From the NCBI GenBank assembly GCA_963855995.1, contig OY979725.1, positions 3,658,001 through 3,722,000 on the forward strand: DNA of 64,000 bases. Reading direction: 5' to 3'. A program made the position numbers and the translations under genes. The stretch is from Muricea muricata. Its lineage: Eukaryota; Cnidaria; Anthozoa; Malacalcyonacea; Plexauridae. Positions 34,801 to 47,455 of this stretch are shown here, piece by piece. The notes beneath the pieces are model-generated. The model was not told the DNA's origin and did not search any database. It saw only the letters and a list, made by a program, of their open reading frames with translations. Numbering within the stretch: the first letter of the stretch is position 1; every line of letters starts with the position of its first letter.

Positions 34801-37331
34801 TGATATTAATAAGCCATTTCCTGTTTTGCCTTTGGCATTTCTGGTTTATGTAGTGATTGATAAAGTTATTAAAATTATTTGAAATTTGGAAGTATGAAAT
34901 AACTTTGGCACATCAACGTGGTACATCCGGCCGCATGATGATCTTGATGATTAAAAAGCACCTAATTATAGGCTTTGTGTATTGAGTTTCCATTGTATTT
35001 TTGTCATAATTTAAATTGAATCGTAGTTATTTATTCCTTATACTGCCTGATCCAGAACATTAAACACTCTTGTTTCATCTTCATTTTTCAGCGTGCGAAA
35101 AAATGATATCTCATTCTTCTCATACAACGGTGGAGAAGCTATAAAAGTTATTTTGTCTCGAGCAGGATTGAGCTAGTCAACTAGCGTCTTCAGATTCCCA
35201 GAGCGTTTCATCACTGCATCAGGGGCATGGCGCATTATATGTTTGTGAATCATCCAATGTCGAGAATGAAATATAGGGAGCAGAAATTCCAGTTTTGGCC
35301 GCGAATCTGTCCACACATTGCGTGCTTCTACTTGATTAAAATTCTCGTATCAATTATGAATCACGTTTTCAATAATTCAGTTCAGGAACTCTTATAGATA
35401 AGGAATATGTTTGACAGTTCCTAATCTAGTATTTATCTTTGCCGACTTATTTATGGAAGTGACCCTGTCTGTATTACAGTGTTTTTTATTGCGTTTCTAC
35501 ACGCGACGTTCACCAGTTTTGTTGTTTAGTAATTATCCTTTGACTTTACTTCTGTGTTCGCAGCGTGTTATGCACAGCAAATCCGTTAACTTTATCTGCA
35601 GTCAGTTTATCATAATATACACACGGGCAGCAAAACTGCTTGATCAAGCAATATCGGGAGTAGTGCATTGGCGTGCCTGAGATTCATTTACTCTTATACA
35701 CTGTGTGCTTAACACATGTAGGTACCTTATGATGCATAAAGTGTTAGGAAGCTATACTAGTACATCACAGCATATTAGGTTCATTCTACCGATGCCGTAT
35801 ATAAAAACATAAATACCTCAGAGATGCCTGCGAAGGAGGCTAAGCGAAAATATATGTTCGAAATACCTTGGTCTGAATATGGTCTGAACCTCAAACAACC
35901 TACATCCGGAATCTTAAGCTGTGCTTGTAGGACGGCAGCGCGACGATGACAAACTGATTCTGCAAATAAGTTTATTGCAGTTGTAATTTTGTCGTTTGTT
36001 ATCAATGATATGAATTTTAATTTAGCTTATGAAAATTAAAACCATGCATATTTTTTATTCTCTAGAACATTTCTACTTTTTTTGCTTATCCTACCATCGT
36101 CGCAACTCAAAATGCCGACGTTTCAGATTAGAAATAGAAGAATCTATATCAGTTTGGTGTTGTAAAGTCTGGTTTTCATTAGCGACATATAAGCACAGGC
36201 TAAAACAAAACACAAGGGAAGAAATGCAGTGAAGTGTATGACATAAGCATCGACAAAACTACATAAGCACAAGCATAAGACTATAGCACGAGCAGATAAA
36301 CTATGGTATAGAACAAAATCCAAATTCAAAGAAAATTCTCTCTGTTTTTGCTTCGCAAACCTCTGAGGAAAAGTTATCCTTTGTTACAGTTGCTTGTAGC
36401 TAGTGAAGACTATGCAGGCTTAACCAGAGCAAAGACGATGTCTGCATCTCTCACGAGTTTTTAATTATTGACAATCTTTCTTAAGTTATTTTCATTTCAT
36501 TGTATTACTAGCCGTGGTGGTTGCGTTGCCGCCCAGCGGCTTATGAGAGAAGGGGGGGATGGTTGAAGTTTGACTGTACTATATAGTTATATGCAGCTAA
36601 TTCAATAAAGGTTGTTCTTCCAAAAGCGTAAACTGTAAACATGCGCAAGGGATGACGAGATATTGATGATTTCACTTCTCAACTCGCAAATATTTCTTTG
36701 AAACAACATCGAGAGCACAGAGGGAAATTACGCCGGTAAATTTACTTGCTACGACCACTACGACGGTGACTCCCTGAATACCAGGGCCTAAGTAAACAAT
36801 AATCCATCATTTCTTGGGCGCTCATGGTTCACAGTTTACCATTTTGGAAAGAACACCTTAATTGAAATGGCTGCATGTAGCTACTCCGGCTTCCTCTCGT
36901 GTATAACATTGCACTGTATATAGGTTGGCTAGCTGTTACTGGAAAATAGTTGCCGAGCGAATGAATATATAATGCAGTCTAACTTACCGTCCAATGCTAA
37001 TAGCAACGAGCGACCATACTGATACCGTTGTGGACATCGTTTGAAGCGGAGGCAATACCTTGCACATGGCTGCTCCGTATAACCAATGATTTCCCGTAAG
37101 CTTCATAATCAAGTCCATTGGTATGTTGATAAACAACACGAAGAGGTCGCTGGCAGCGAGGTTGACGATTAGAAAATTGGTTACAGTTCTCATCTTGCTT
37201 TGCCTGCATACGACCAGGACGACCAAGGTGTTGCCAATACCGCCAACCACACAGAGAAATACAATTGAAACAATCTCAAATCTCTTAATGGCGACCGAAG
37301 GTTCATCTCCTTCTGTGCTGTTGCTCGACAT
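31523..37331 (-). CDS. Class A (rhodopsin-like) GPCR 2, paralogue of GPCR 1, 4 coding exons
   Basis: The coding order is complement(36988..37331, 32987..33232, 32190..32368, 31523..31887), 1134 nt or 377 residues plus stop. Predicted seven-transmembrane peptide-type receptor; ligand unknown. Landmarks: N4-S-T sequon in the extracellular N terminus, TM1 N34, TM2 LAASD (D62), TM3 Cys C90, G114-R115-Y116 in place of E/DRY, TM4 W140, loop Cys C161, TM5 P187, TM6 F237...P243 with V241 instead of Trp, TM7 NPILY (280-284). The tail is shorter than in GPCR 1 and ends SSFV, again a possible class I PDZ ligand. All three intron positions and phases match GPCR 1. The start ATG at 37331 sits just after a candidate 5' UTR acceptor (TTTCTGCTAG, ending near 37345). 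No upstream in-frame ATG was noted. Confidence 0.9.
31888..32189 (-). other. GPCR 2 intron 3 (302 bp)
   Basis: A short intron with no repeat or exon signal, about four times shorter than the matching intron of GPCR 1. Confidence 0.7.
32190..32368 (-). CDS. GPCR 2 exon 3: loop 3 and TM6
   Basis: The exon has 179 nt. Acceptor ATAATTTCAG, donor GGAG|GTAAAG. It encodes VGVELSKNNNSG, a charged loop, then TM6 (LVVTAFAVFVLPIHLLYIW) and DFFDG. It is twelve bases longer than the GPCR 1 equivalent, a four-residue difference in the loop. Confidence 0.9.
32369..32986 (-). other. GPCR 2 intron 2, with a CCTA/CCTG-rich tract
   Basis: An intron of 618 bp. The part at 32814-32932 is a degenerate tetranucleotide tract of CCTACCTGCC type. 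No exon seen. Confidence 0.7.
32814..32932 (+). repeat. Degenerate (CCTA/CCTG)n tract
   Basis: Repeated TACCTACCTGCCTGCC-like words decayed by point changes, ending CATCCATCTATTTAC. Confidence 0.7.
32987..33232 (-). CDS. GPCR 2 exon 2: TM4-TM5
   Basis: The exon has 246 nt. Acceptor ACTATCCAG, donor AG|GTGGGT (a less common but valid donor). The first base completes the Arg codon of GRY (CG|C). It encodes YIAIVYPFRPQL, TM4 with W140, GKSCQEDF and TM5 (YVVPLTIIVVCYI). Confidence 0.9.
33233..36987 (-). other. GPCR 2 intron 1 (3.8 kb)
   Basis: An AT-rich intron between the TM3 and TM4 exons with no recognised coding exon or clear transposon. The small dyads at 33300-33400 (CGGACCGTGGACCG) are too short to classify. 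Confidence 0.6.
36988..37331 (-). CDS. GPCR 2 exon 1: N terminus and TM1-TM3
   Basis: The exon has 344 nt. It encodes MSSNSTEGDEP, TM1 (GNTLVVLVV), TM2 (NLAASDLFVLF), WLYGAAMC before TM3, and AISIG plus two bases of Arg. The donor is CG|GTAAGT. It is nine codons longer than GPCR 1 exon 1, all in the N-terminal tail. Confidence 0.9.
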
Positions 37332-39429
37332 GTCGCGTGATCTAGCAGAAATAAGTAGAAGTGAACATCAAAATGACATGTAGAATGCAGGAGGTAGCGA
37401 TAAAAGGTGGCTGGCTTCTCGTGACAAGCACTTTTGAGTGGTAAGCAGTTGTTAGTTGCTAAAGACTTTTGCACCCTCGTAGGTCAAGGGGTTTTCTGCA
37501 CGGTATTTGAACTCCAGACAACTTCAGCACTTACAGTTGAAACTAAGTTACGGTTGGCCTTTGGGGTCGAAAGGGGGGGAGGGTTCACTTACTGACTCAA
37601 AATCTAATCTTCCGAGGCATTGCTAACTTTTTGGACTCCTGATCAAAAGCAGCTACAAGATTTGAAGCCTTAAAAGGTTGGGCTTGTTCAGGCGTTTGAG
37701 ACCAATTTCACAACAACTTGCAAACTAGCCTTCCGTGTGTTTTGACCGGCAAAGGGACAGACTTCAGGAGAGATTTCTATTCTTGCCACAAAAAATAGCC
37801 AAGTTACGCGCATAGAATATGGATCTCACGTATATATATAGTTGATCGGAAGCACTCAGAAACTTGTTAAATATATTCCTCTGCGCTAATGGAAATCTTG
37901 CTAAACGTGATTTACGTAGGTTAATGATATAGTTCTGTATTTGATCTGACACAATATTTATGAATAATTGAAAATTTAGTTAACTGCGTACGATACGTTC
38001 TTACGTACGTGCGGTAAAGTTTTAGAATGCTTTTGAACAGCATTCTTTGGAGTTCAGATATATTTATCAAAAGGATAAAAGCTCGTTATTGTGTGACATA
38101 ACGTGATGATGTAGAAAATACAATAGTTTTACGTCAGTATTTTATAATTGTTTTTAATGAGGAAACACGTTTTCAAATGCATAAGATGCTAAACTTAATA
38201 TATTCATTCTTAAGGAGGTCGAGTCTTGAATGGAGAGCATGTTCTACTTCAATGTTTGTGTTTGCCTGAAATATGTCAGTCTTGTACGAGTGCAATCATT
38301 TTAAAATTATGTTAGAACAGATTACTCTAGTAGGATCACGCAATGTTATGTACCTGGATGTATATAGTATCTGGATGTATGTATTTAATATGAGATAACC
38401 AATCAGCAGCCATCTTTGTTTGCTCAAAATTCTGAAATGTGAACCGATCATTAAGCACGATGAATCTACACGATATCTTTACGTGAATTATAATGTTGAG
38501 GAATTCCACAACAATTGCCACTCAAGTCAACAATTGCCAGGCAGTCAAAATAAAGGCTGACAAGGACATGATTTTAACGAAAACTGGAGCCTTAACCTGG
38601 ATTTTCCAGCTTAGAAGACATGACCACAACACTGTATTTTTACTTAGCCAGCGGTCTAGTTATTTTTCATTACATATAGGATTCGTAGTTTTTCCCGTAT
38701 GACGTCCTGTTTGTTGTATATTCTGTTATGTTTTATAAAAAAGCCAACCGTAATATATCAGACAGACAGATAGGCAGTATATTAATCGGCAAACCAATTA
38801 CGACCTTTGACGACCAAGCAGCCATATAAGAACATAATTATATACTACTCTGAAAACGTTTATATAAAACCGCAGTTCAAAATGAAACAGCCCTTTGTCA
38901 GTTTATCTCGACGTTCACTCAGTTACATTCAGCAGACGACAAGTCGTCGACATTCATAACATATTGCTGCTATGAACCAGCTGCTATTGCGGTGATTCCT
39001 CCAGAGAAAAGTAATCAATTCATCGATCTCTTATTATGTTTTTATATGAAGGGACAGTGTCGTGAGAAAAATGTTTGTCCATTTTTAATCTCTATCAACG
39101 ATAATTTGAAAATAAACCATGAAACCGCTTTCAGTTTCTCAATATCTCGTCTTGTTGTCAAGATATTTATCTTCTAAAACAGCAGACTAAAGCTAGTTTC
39201 TGTTGCCATCTACTCACGCATTCGAAATGAGATTTACTTAAAAAGAATTTCTCTAACAAAAACAGGCAGAATTTATGAAACTTTTGCATGATTATGTTAC
39301 ATTTACACATTATGTTTCATTGAAATCAAGAGTAGACGCTGCCCCTTAATAACTTGTTATATTATACCTCAAATTCCTATTGTCCAATCAAAATATCGTA
39401 TTTCTACCACGTGATAAGGTGGTTTCGCC

Positions 39430-39500
39430 AGGTATCTCACTTTAAAAGTGAGATATGCCTATATCTCACTTTTAAAGTGAGGTATGCTATATATCTCACG
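39430..39500. repeat. Clustered TCTCACTTTTAAAGTGAGA palindromes
   Basis: Two adjacent palindromic units of the form ATCTCACTTTAAAAGTGAGA / ATCTCACTTTTAAAGTGAG plus a third half (ATATCTCACG). A related CTCACATGTGAG unit is at about 15220. Confidence 0.6.
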
Positions 39501-39788
39501 CTGTCATGGCAACGCTTGTACGCGCAAGCAAAGATTGGCAAGTTTTCGTAAACAAAAATGGCCGAATGTGCGAAAAGTTTGATGAACTTCACGAAGAATT
39601 ATAAAGTATTTTGGAGGGCAAGGGCGTTGAAAACACAAATATTTAAAAAATTAAAAGGAATTTTCTGTACTTCTCGTTATAAAAATAAACAAAGATCTGG
39701 TTATTTTGTATTTTAGAGCATCATATTCACGATTATTGAAGAACTTAAAAGTTTATTCGTACGGAAGTTTTTGATTTTCGGTATAATA

Positions 39789-39935
39789 TATCATTTATAG
39801 ACCCTCCGCTCGGGGGATTCGGCGAAATATTTCCTTCAGTGATGATATTTCCCTCGGGCTCAAGCCCTCGGGAAATATCATCACTTCAGGAAATATTTCA
39901 CCGAATTCCCCCGCGCTCCGGGTATATAAATGATA
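39789..39935. mobile_element. 147-bp palindromic (foldback) element
   Basis: TATCATTTATAGACCCTCCG at the left is mirrored by GGTATATAAATGATA at the right. Inverted arms run through GAAATATTTCCTTCAGTGAT and CCCTCGGGC almost to the centre, leaving a loop of only a few bases. Confidence 0.75.
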
Positions 39936-40407
39936 AAAATTGTCGCGATTTAATTGGCTTTTTACAATCACGTGACATAAAATAGAAATTTCCATTTTCA
40001 TGATCGTGCAATGGAACCGTGCAAATATTTCTTCCCGCGCTTTAAATTGCGAATCCATGAACGTGGTGCCAGAATGTGGGCGATCAAATTTTATTTAGTA
40101 AACTAACAAAACAAAATGGCGATCTAACTTGTGTCAATGATCTATTTTAGTGTCATATAAAACAAATAATGAATGTGTTTGCTCGTGCAACGGTAAGAAC
40201 ACTCGCCTCGTTCATTCCATGTTTCACGTCATGAAAATATTCTTACCATGCACTCATAAACACTCATTATTTGTATACTATTGAGAGATTAATACCATAT
40301 CAGGTAGTACTGTAGTAATTGTAGCTCTATATTCGACAGGCCTTTTCCACATCAGATGCCAGCAAATTTTTTAGTTCAAACTGATCACAAATTCACATCG
40401 TTAATGA

Positions 40408-40491
40408 ATTGTCCCCTAAACGAAAGGCGTGTTTTCGCCGGACAAATATGCATTGTCCCCTAAACGAAAGGCGTGTTTTCGCCGGACAAAT
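40408..40491 (+). repeat. Tandem duplication of a 40-bp unit, period 44
   Basis: ATTGTCCCCTAAACGAAAGG continuing to CGCCGGACAAAT is present twice without change. The identity implies a recent event. Confidence 0.95.
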
Positions 40492-40820
40492 TTTCTCAAG
40501 AGCGGAAATAGCGGGAAAATGGGTTTATTTAAGTCAGTGGCTCTTCCCGGAAACTCAGACAAAGACAAAGGGAATGTTCCTGTTCTATGAAGGAAAATAT
40601 TTGGATTACGTAAATATATACAATCAGTGTGAAGTGTCTCAATCATTACATACGCAAGAGATACATTAATACCATCAATAAAAAGGCTCCCAAATCTGCA
40701 TGGGGGTACTCACATACCCAAATCTAAAACAGTGATTTATTACCATAGTGTTGACATAGACCCCATGATTTCCAAAAATAAGGGAACGTGTTATAGATTT
40801 GTTCTGGGGCATATATAGTT

Positions 40821-40967
40821 ATACATATCTAGTTGTTTCAGGAACAGAATGATTAAATTTCTATTGGAAAAGTCATCAGAATGATTAAATTTCTATTGGA
40901 AAAGTATAGTATACATATCTAGTTGTTTCAGGAACAGAATGATTAAATTTCTATTGGAAAAGTCATC
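40821..40967 (+). repeat. Two-level local duplication, period 90
   Basis: A 57-bp unit starting ATACATATCTAGTTGTTTCA occurs at 40821 and 40911. Its 3' half (AGAATGATTAAATTTCTATT...) occurs a third time at 40878. All copies look identical. Confidence 0.95.
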
Positions 40968-41039
40968 CTAAATTTTGGATAAAAACATACATAATTTTGT
41001 GTTGTCTAATAATACTAAAAAAGTAATATTATAAGTAAC

Positions 41040-41262
41040 TTTTAATAGATAATCCCTTATTACGAGGTGACCTCCCTTGTACAAGCCTGCTGGTTTCTGG
41101 AGGTCTCCTCGCCATACTACGTCTACGTTAATTCTACCATAATTACTTCTTGATCTGATTATGACTTTACATACTATTTATTATGTCTACTACATGTTAT
41201 TTTGTCTAAACGTGTTTTGTGGCAAATATATATTATTATTATATATTATTATTCGTTGACTT
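41040..41262 (+). mobile_element. Possible LINE 3' end remnant
   Basis: The style (CCTCCCTTGTACAAGCCTGC, TTTCTGGAGGTCTCCTCGCC, then T-rich DNA closing in TATTATTATT) resembles 3' UTR tails of CR1/L2-type LINEs. No reverse transcriptase frame is present, so this rests on resemblance only. Confidence 0.3.
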
Positions 41263-42714
41263 ATCCAGTATCTTTAAAGCACTTATCTATCTTATTTTCA
41301 ATCGCATAAACATTAATGACCAAGTGCATGATGAACAAGGATAATTCATTTCTAATTTTTTATATTGCTCACCTTCGTCGTTATTATTTCAAAATATTAA
41401 AGAGTAATACCTCGAATTGATGAATACCAGTGACAACCTGATAAAAATAACCTGGTACGATCATCAAACGTCTTCTAGTCGCATAAACATTGAGCACATT
41501 TGAAACCATTTCTCATTTTGGTGACAATACTCTACCTTTCTTAATTGTCATTTTCGCAATTCTATCTCGACTGATGACAAACACTTGGCGTCATCAATCG
41601 TTTTAAGATGACCGCCCCATTAGTGCGGCAACCTATCGGCAACTCGCGTAATTTTCTAAGATAATCTATCTTTGGCGGCATGCACCAATTAGATTTGCGA
41701 CGCGTGTTTTGCTAACAGTTCGCCCCCCTGCAAATATTTACTACTGGGTAAAATTACAGAGAAAATAGAAAGTTCTATCATAGCAACGCCGGTAAACGGC
41801 CATGATTATTTGCGCTGCTTGTCACCAGTGAATTAAAGCATAACAAGGTTGTGAATGAACGGTTATTTTTCATCTCGATGCATGTATGGTCTCGCTCGTT
41901 GAGTACCGCTTGTTGTTCCAAGTTAAGTACTGTGTTGAAGTAAAGCTATTAACTGGTGGAATTTGCGACATGCATATAAGTAAAGACCTTTATGGGCTTT
42001 ATATGACATAAGTCCCGACTTTATACGTATTTACTAACTGAGTTTATTTTTTAAGGAGGTTTTCCAGCGGTATCTTTCAACTTTAGACAATTGAATTCGG
42101 TATTCTTCGAGATTTTTCCACACGTATGATCGAATTATTTATTTTAAGGTAATGCCCTCCTGGATATATATCGAACGGTACATCAAAAAACCGGCTCAAA
42201 AATAAATTAAGCTATAAATGTAACGGAACGTTATATTTACTTGGATATTCTCGATACGAGTTATGTCTGATAACTAAGCAGCAATGCATGGATATATTCA
42301 TGCCATCTATAGTAAATGCGGACAGTACTTCGATCCATACCTAATGTAAACATACGACTAAGGTACATCTATTTCTTAACGTTTTTATATAAAACTTATA
42401 CGGCAATAATGTAAATCTAGATTTTTCAATGTTGATCATTTGTACACCTATACGTAATGCAGTTCTCTTGACTGCCATATAGAGTTTTAAAATTTATAAA
42501 TCTATCTATCTATCGAAAGAGTTTTTTGGGCTCAGTTTGGAGTATGACATATGGCCTGTAACCTCTTACCTATTCAGTTTATTCAAAGTCGTCGGCACAG
42601 GAATGCATGGTGACCCAATCAACCGAGCCATGAATCACGACTATATGTCCCAAGTATTTTGATTTTAGAGAGGGAAAAATTAATCCTGAGTTCTAAAAAC
42701 CCCTTCGAACACTG

Positions 42715-42900
42715 CGAGAGAGATCAACCGCAGCACTCTTATACTCGCACATGGCTAAGCATTTTTAGCGCGCTCATCGCTTAGGCCACCGTGCTAATCT
42801 TCATTAAGTGCGTGCAAAACCAGCCCAACCCAACTCTTTTTACACTACTGTAGTTTCAAGCAGGAATCGAGCCTACGGTCCCAGAGGTGGAAAGGTGCAG
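42715..42900 (-). repeat. Possible tRNA-derived SINE fragments
   Basis: On the minus strand there is a T-arm-like GTAGGCTCGATTCCTGC (near 42860) and, further on, an A-box-like AGCACGGTGGCCTAAGCGAT (near 42795). They are in the wrong order for one tRNA head, so two fragments or a rearrangement are needed. Confidence 0.3.
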
Positions 42901-45188
42901 GCTGCATGTTGACAGTGCACGCCTTGGGAATGAAATTGAAATTTATAGTTTAACATGGGTCGCACTGACATATTCAGTGTATTATCATAAACTACCCGAG
43001 CAATAATGAATGTTTGTGCTTTTGAAACTGAGCAATAAAGAAAATCAAGAAAATGCCATTGCTTAGTTTCTATAAATACAGCTTGTTTTTTAGAATCGAA
43101 CAGATGGTGTCATACCTAAAGCCACATGCATGCATGTATAGAGCAAAAACAACCATTGTTTTTTCAAAATAGATAATCTCGTGTATATTAACACTAATTT
43201 GAGAATAGCTAAACCGACCATATGTTTTACTTCGCTCATATGGTATACTATTTCATACCAGGTGAATATCCATTCAAAACAATTTACCAGTTGGCTATTC
43301 CTGTGCAAACGTGATATACACATATGATTTTACAAGGTTTTCTTTTGAATGACAGGCATTCTAGTACTCTACTGAATACTTAAAGACATTAGACTTAAAA
43401 AAAACAACTTACCCTACAATTTTATTCAAAATAATGATGCAATTTTCGCAATGATGCGATTTATGCTGATGACAGCTTTATTATAAACAGTTCTTGGTGA
43501 AGCATTCTAACGAATGCGAACTACATGTATGGGTATTTAAATAGTTCCTGCGCAACATTATTATTGCTCCTGCAGATACGCCAATTCCTGTCTCAGACTC
43601 CATGCAACCAATCACGGGCAAGAGTGACCCAATTAAATTCTTATCACTCGGCAACACGCTTTGCAAATGTAGCTTGACTTTGAAAGAATATGTTGTTAGG
43701 CATTTAGAAGTTCCGACCCAGATTTCCTACAATTGTTCATTTGTTTTTTTCGGCTTCGATATCTATCTCCGTTACCGAGTAAACATTAAAAATTCTCATG
43801 CACTTTAACTTTTTTTTTTGCGAAATTTTACTAGAAAATTACACTGATGATTTACAACTGGTCACTGAAGGGCAGTAATTGCTAATTTAGTATTAATTGC
43901 GATTGTAATAAAAGATATTAATGACATTCAATAAATATTCATTCACGTATGAGCTGAAACCCTGCGGGTCGAACGAGGATGAAAGTTGATATCCTGGTCA
44001 AATGAGGATGATATGAGTTATTGAAGTTATGTTACTAAATATATTCAGTAATTGAAACCACTTGAAACCCAACTGGTATTTCATATACTATAAACTCTTT
44101 TGTTAACGTGAAGTTGCAGGGTTCGAAAGTAAAGCGTATCAGGCCGTATCATGGGTGTTTCGTCAGCAGCATTAGCGCTTTAGCTCGCGTTTCCAGTCAA
44201 TTTTTTTGATCTTACATACCACATACAGTGCATTCTGAGTGGCGCCTGTTGTTATCGCGTTTTACTTCATTCAAATTCTCGTATCTACGCAAGTGCGAAG
44301 CTGGCACATACTCATATATTCATGTTCTGCCCGACTGGGTTACTTTTTAAATGAGGTTGATTTCAAGTTGATTGAACAGAGCTGTAGTTAGAGACAAAAT
44401 CATTGCAATAGCCAATAGTTCAGTGTTTACACATCAAAGCATTTATAGTTTTCAAGATATTTTTTCAGTATACGCAATAATAGATGCGGTGCTGATGAGT
44501 TGATTCCAGATTGTTTTGATCTAATTTTTCACGTGTTTTTACTCGAGACAATACCGCCCCTTTGTTGTGGTTGTCCTATCATAAACTGATAACAGTCGCC
44601 CCTAATTAATTCTCATAATTTAGGATACTGTTTCAGCCATACATGCGCTATTTTACGTCATTATATTTAATCCCACACTTGATAACAATAGAGATTTCTT
44701 GTACAAGACTAATTCATTAGCGTGATCAAACTAAAATAAATTTTAAAAAATTCCCTGCGCCCGCAGCTTTTAGGTTCTGTTTTCGTCGATGCATCAAGCA
44801 GAAAATTAGTGCACTTCGATTTCTTTGTTTGCATGCACTTAACTATCAAAAACACATCATTTGGCCGCATATAATTAGACTATAAAAGCGTTATCGAAAG
44901 GGGAAAGACCTGGGAAAATTAGAACGTAAAGAATTGAAATTAGATTATTTTATAACGTCAAAACGTGTTTACATGCATTGTTGACTAAATGCATCATGGC
45001 CCATGCCGGTGAGAACAAACTAGCTTACAGTAGGCCAATTCCATTTCAGTATAAGTTCAATTTTAAATTAGTTCAATTCAGTTTAGTTTAATCTGCTCTA
45101 GTCTGTTCTGTTGTTTGTTACGATGGCGGTAGGCTAATTACAGTAAAGTACGGCGTGAGCTTCGATCTGCCATGCATAAATGAAGCCA

Positions 45189-45379
45189 ATGGCGGCCATA
45201 TTGGACTATCTACTTTTAATTTACTCTCGTACTATTAACGTAGTAGAAGAGGTTTTTACAGTTTTAGGTTATCGTTGGGAATGGATAAAGATTGTGTGAA
45301 TAATTTTCACAAATAATCTCTGTTTCCTTTTAAATTTGTCAGTGAATAACTGATGTGGATAGTCCAAGATGGCCGCCAT
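45189..45379. mobile_element. MITE with GGCGGCCAT.TTGGACTATC arms
   Basis: ATGGCGGCCATATTGGACTA at the left and its inverted partner GTCCAAGATGGCCGCCAT at the right bound a 191-bp non-coding element. Confidence 0.6.
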
Positions 45380-47230
45380 GAGTACATTATTAAGTGTTTT
45401 AAACCTTCTCGAAACCATTAGAAAAGTTGTGGCAAGTATGTCTTCGCTGTTAATATCGAAAAGACATTTGCTTGATAATTTGGCCAGTTTTTACAATTCG
45501 CAATTTGATTTGCGGAAATTTTGATCGATTTTAGCTTATCATCTCATTATAGATATTCTGGCCTCAATTAAAATTCGGTCACTGAATTCAAAAGGATGCT
45601 TTATCCAGTTTCATTCGTATCAGTGATCATGACGAATAGCGCTTGCGCACTGAAAACACTAAAGATGTCTTAGGATTTATGCTTATACTTATTCTGTGAT
45701 ACATTCAGTCACAGAATAATCATTAGTACTTCAGTGTACTTTAACTGTAGTGTAAAAATCTAATTATTACTATAAAACAATCTGGTGATGATAGTATATG
45801 CAAAAAGCTGTTTTTGTCCCCATAATCGCAACCCGGGTTTCCCAAGTGAGGGTATTTATCAAACCCATCTCTTATCACTGGCGCCATAAATAAATCCACG
45901 CATGATAAAAACAGCAATTTAATTGTGTTAATATGTTGGTAAACAAGTCGCACGCTTTTTTTCCGCTTGAGATATTCAATGATGTAATCGTCAATTTTAT
46001 TTAGAAAGCAATTTTTATCGGGCGTGGAAAATAGCTCGATTTCCTCATGAAGAGAGTGTTATGTCAATTCCGCCTTTCGTAAACCGTTTCTTCTCACAAA
46101 AACAGTAATTATCGTCAATATGTTAGGTAAATAGCTTAACGAGTTTGTCGCCATATGTGTTCTTCAGGCTATTGTGTTGTCCTGATGTATACTGTGTTTT
46201 GTTCATACGTTTATATACAAAATCTGTTTTTTCAATTAAAAGATTGTCAAAACATATCTGAGAATGGTTTTGCTTGTTTGAAGAGAAATCAGTGTTGAAC
46301 GTGCAAGAAGACTAATATGTAGATAAAATTGTGTTTAGTTACAGTCATACATGTTGCTTGCTCTTTCAACACTATAACGTTATGATCCCTTTGCCCCAAA
46401 TTAAAATTGGCTGATGAAAAAGACAAAATATAAAACATTAGTATATACCTACTTGTTTATGTTGAACGATTACGCGTTTTTAAGATTTGGTGTAACGATT
46501 TTAACTCTGTCCAAAAGGATGCAATCTTCACGATGGTAAACTTCTATGCAAACACATTTGAACACATTGTAGGGACCACACTATTAGCCTAATTGGTGCG
46601 TCACAATGTATTAGGAAGGCAAACGTTCATAACTACATCAATAGGACCTTGTATGCTATAAGCTTTTTATAACTATTTTATGATCAACCGCGGGACGAAT
46701 GGTACGCAGGCCCAAAACAGTGGTCTCGGTGTGAGTAAAATTCCTGCGAGCATGTTAATGGCAAACAAGTTTCTGCTATAGACATTTACCGATACAACTG
46801 GATATAGACATTATTGCTCATCTTGTTAACTGAATGAAAAAGTCCTAGCGAGCTGAAATCTATTTAAAGTGAAGTTACAGGATTCCAAAGTAATTGAGTA
46901 AAGCCAATTAAAAAATCAAAGATTTATTGATATTCTAAAGTGTGTTATTAAATTTTAATTTTATTTTATTAAACTAGTAAAATAGCTAACATATTTTGTC
47001 AAACATAGATATTCTTTTTGATTATTTTTACACCTGCTTGGTTAGTATATACGGTTTATTTCCGAAGTGTTTCGAGACATAAATCACTAAAATCACCCGC
47101 TCCAATCTCATCCCTACAGACACGAAGTCGAAAAGGCAAGCTGCCTTGTAATTGACAACGTGTGACAATGTCTACATATACGTGATGTTTATGTACTTTA
47201 CGCGCTTGCTATATACTAACTAGAACATTC

Positions 47231-47455
47231 AGTGACACAATCAGTGACAGTTTACACAGAGCATGGTCTATGTTAGACTGCGAGCAGTCCCTAGAGAAAA
47301 TGAGTTGCTCTATGTAAAGGTATCACTGATTGCTCTGATTATTGCATGTATGTTTATTTAAGTATTTTTTTAAATTATTGTATCCAGCCCTGTCGACCTC
47401 TCCCAACCTGAGCCCAGTACCAGTCGAAAATCGAAATAAAGAACTGAACTGTATA
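47231..47455. mobile_element. Decayed repeat with inverted CAATCAGTGA arms and an AAATAAAGAACTGAACTG tail
   Basis: ACACAATCAGTGACAG / TATCACTGATTGCTCTG are imperfect inverted copies around the self-complementary ACTGCGAGCAGT. Downstream lies an A-rich pentamer tail of LINE/SINE style. The two parts may be unrelated. Confidence 0.3.

Noticed and set aside
39430-39500. Repeated palindromes that could suggest a CRISPR-like array
   Set aside because: There are no regular spacers and the context is an animal genome; they are ordinary dyads of a mobile-element family.
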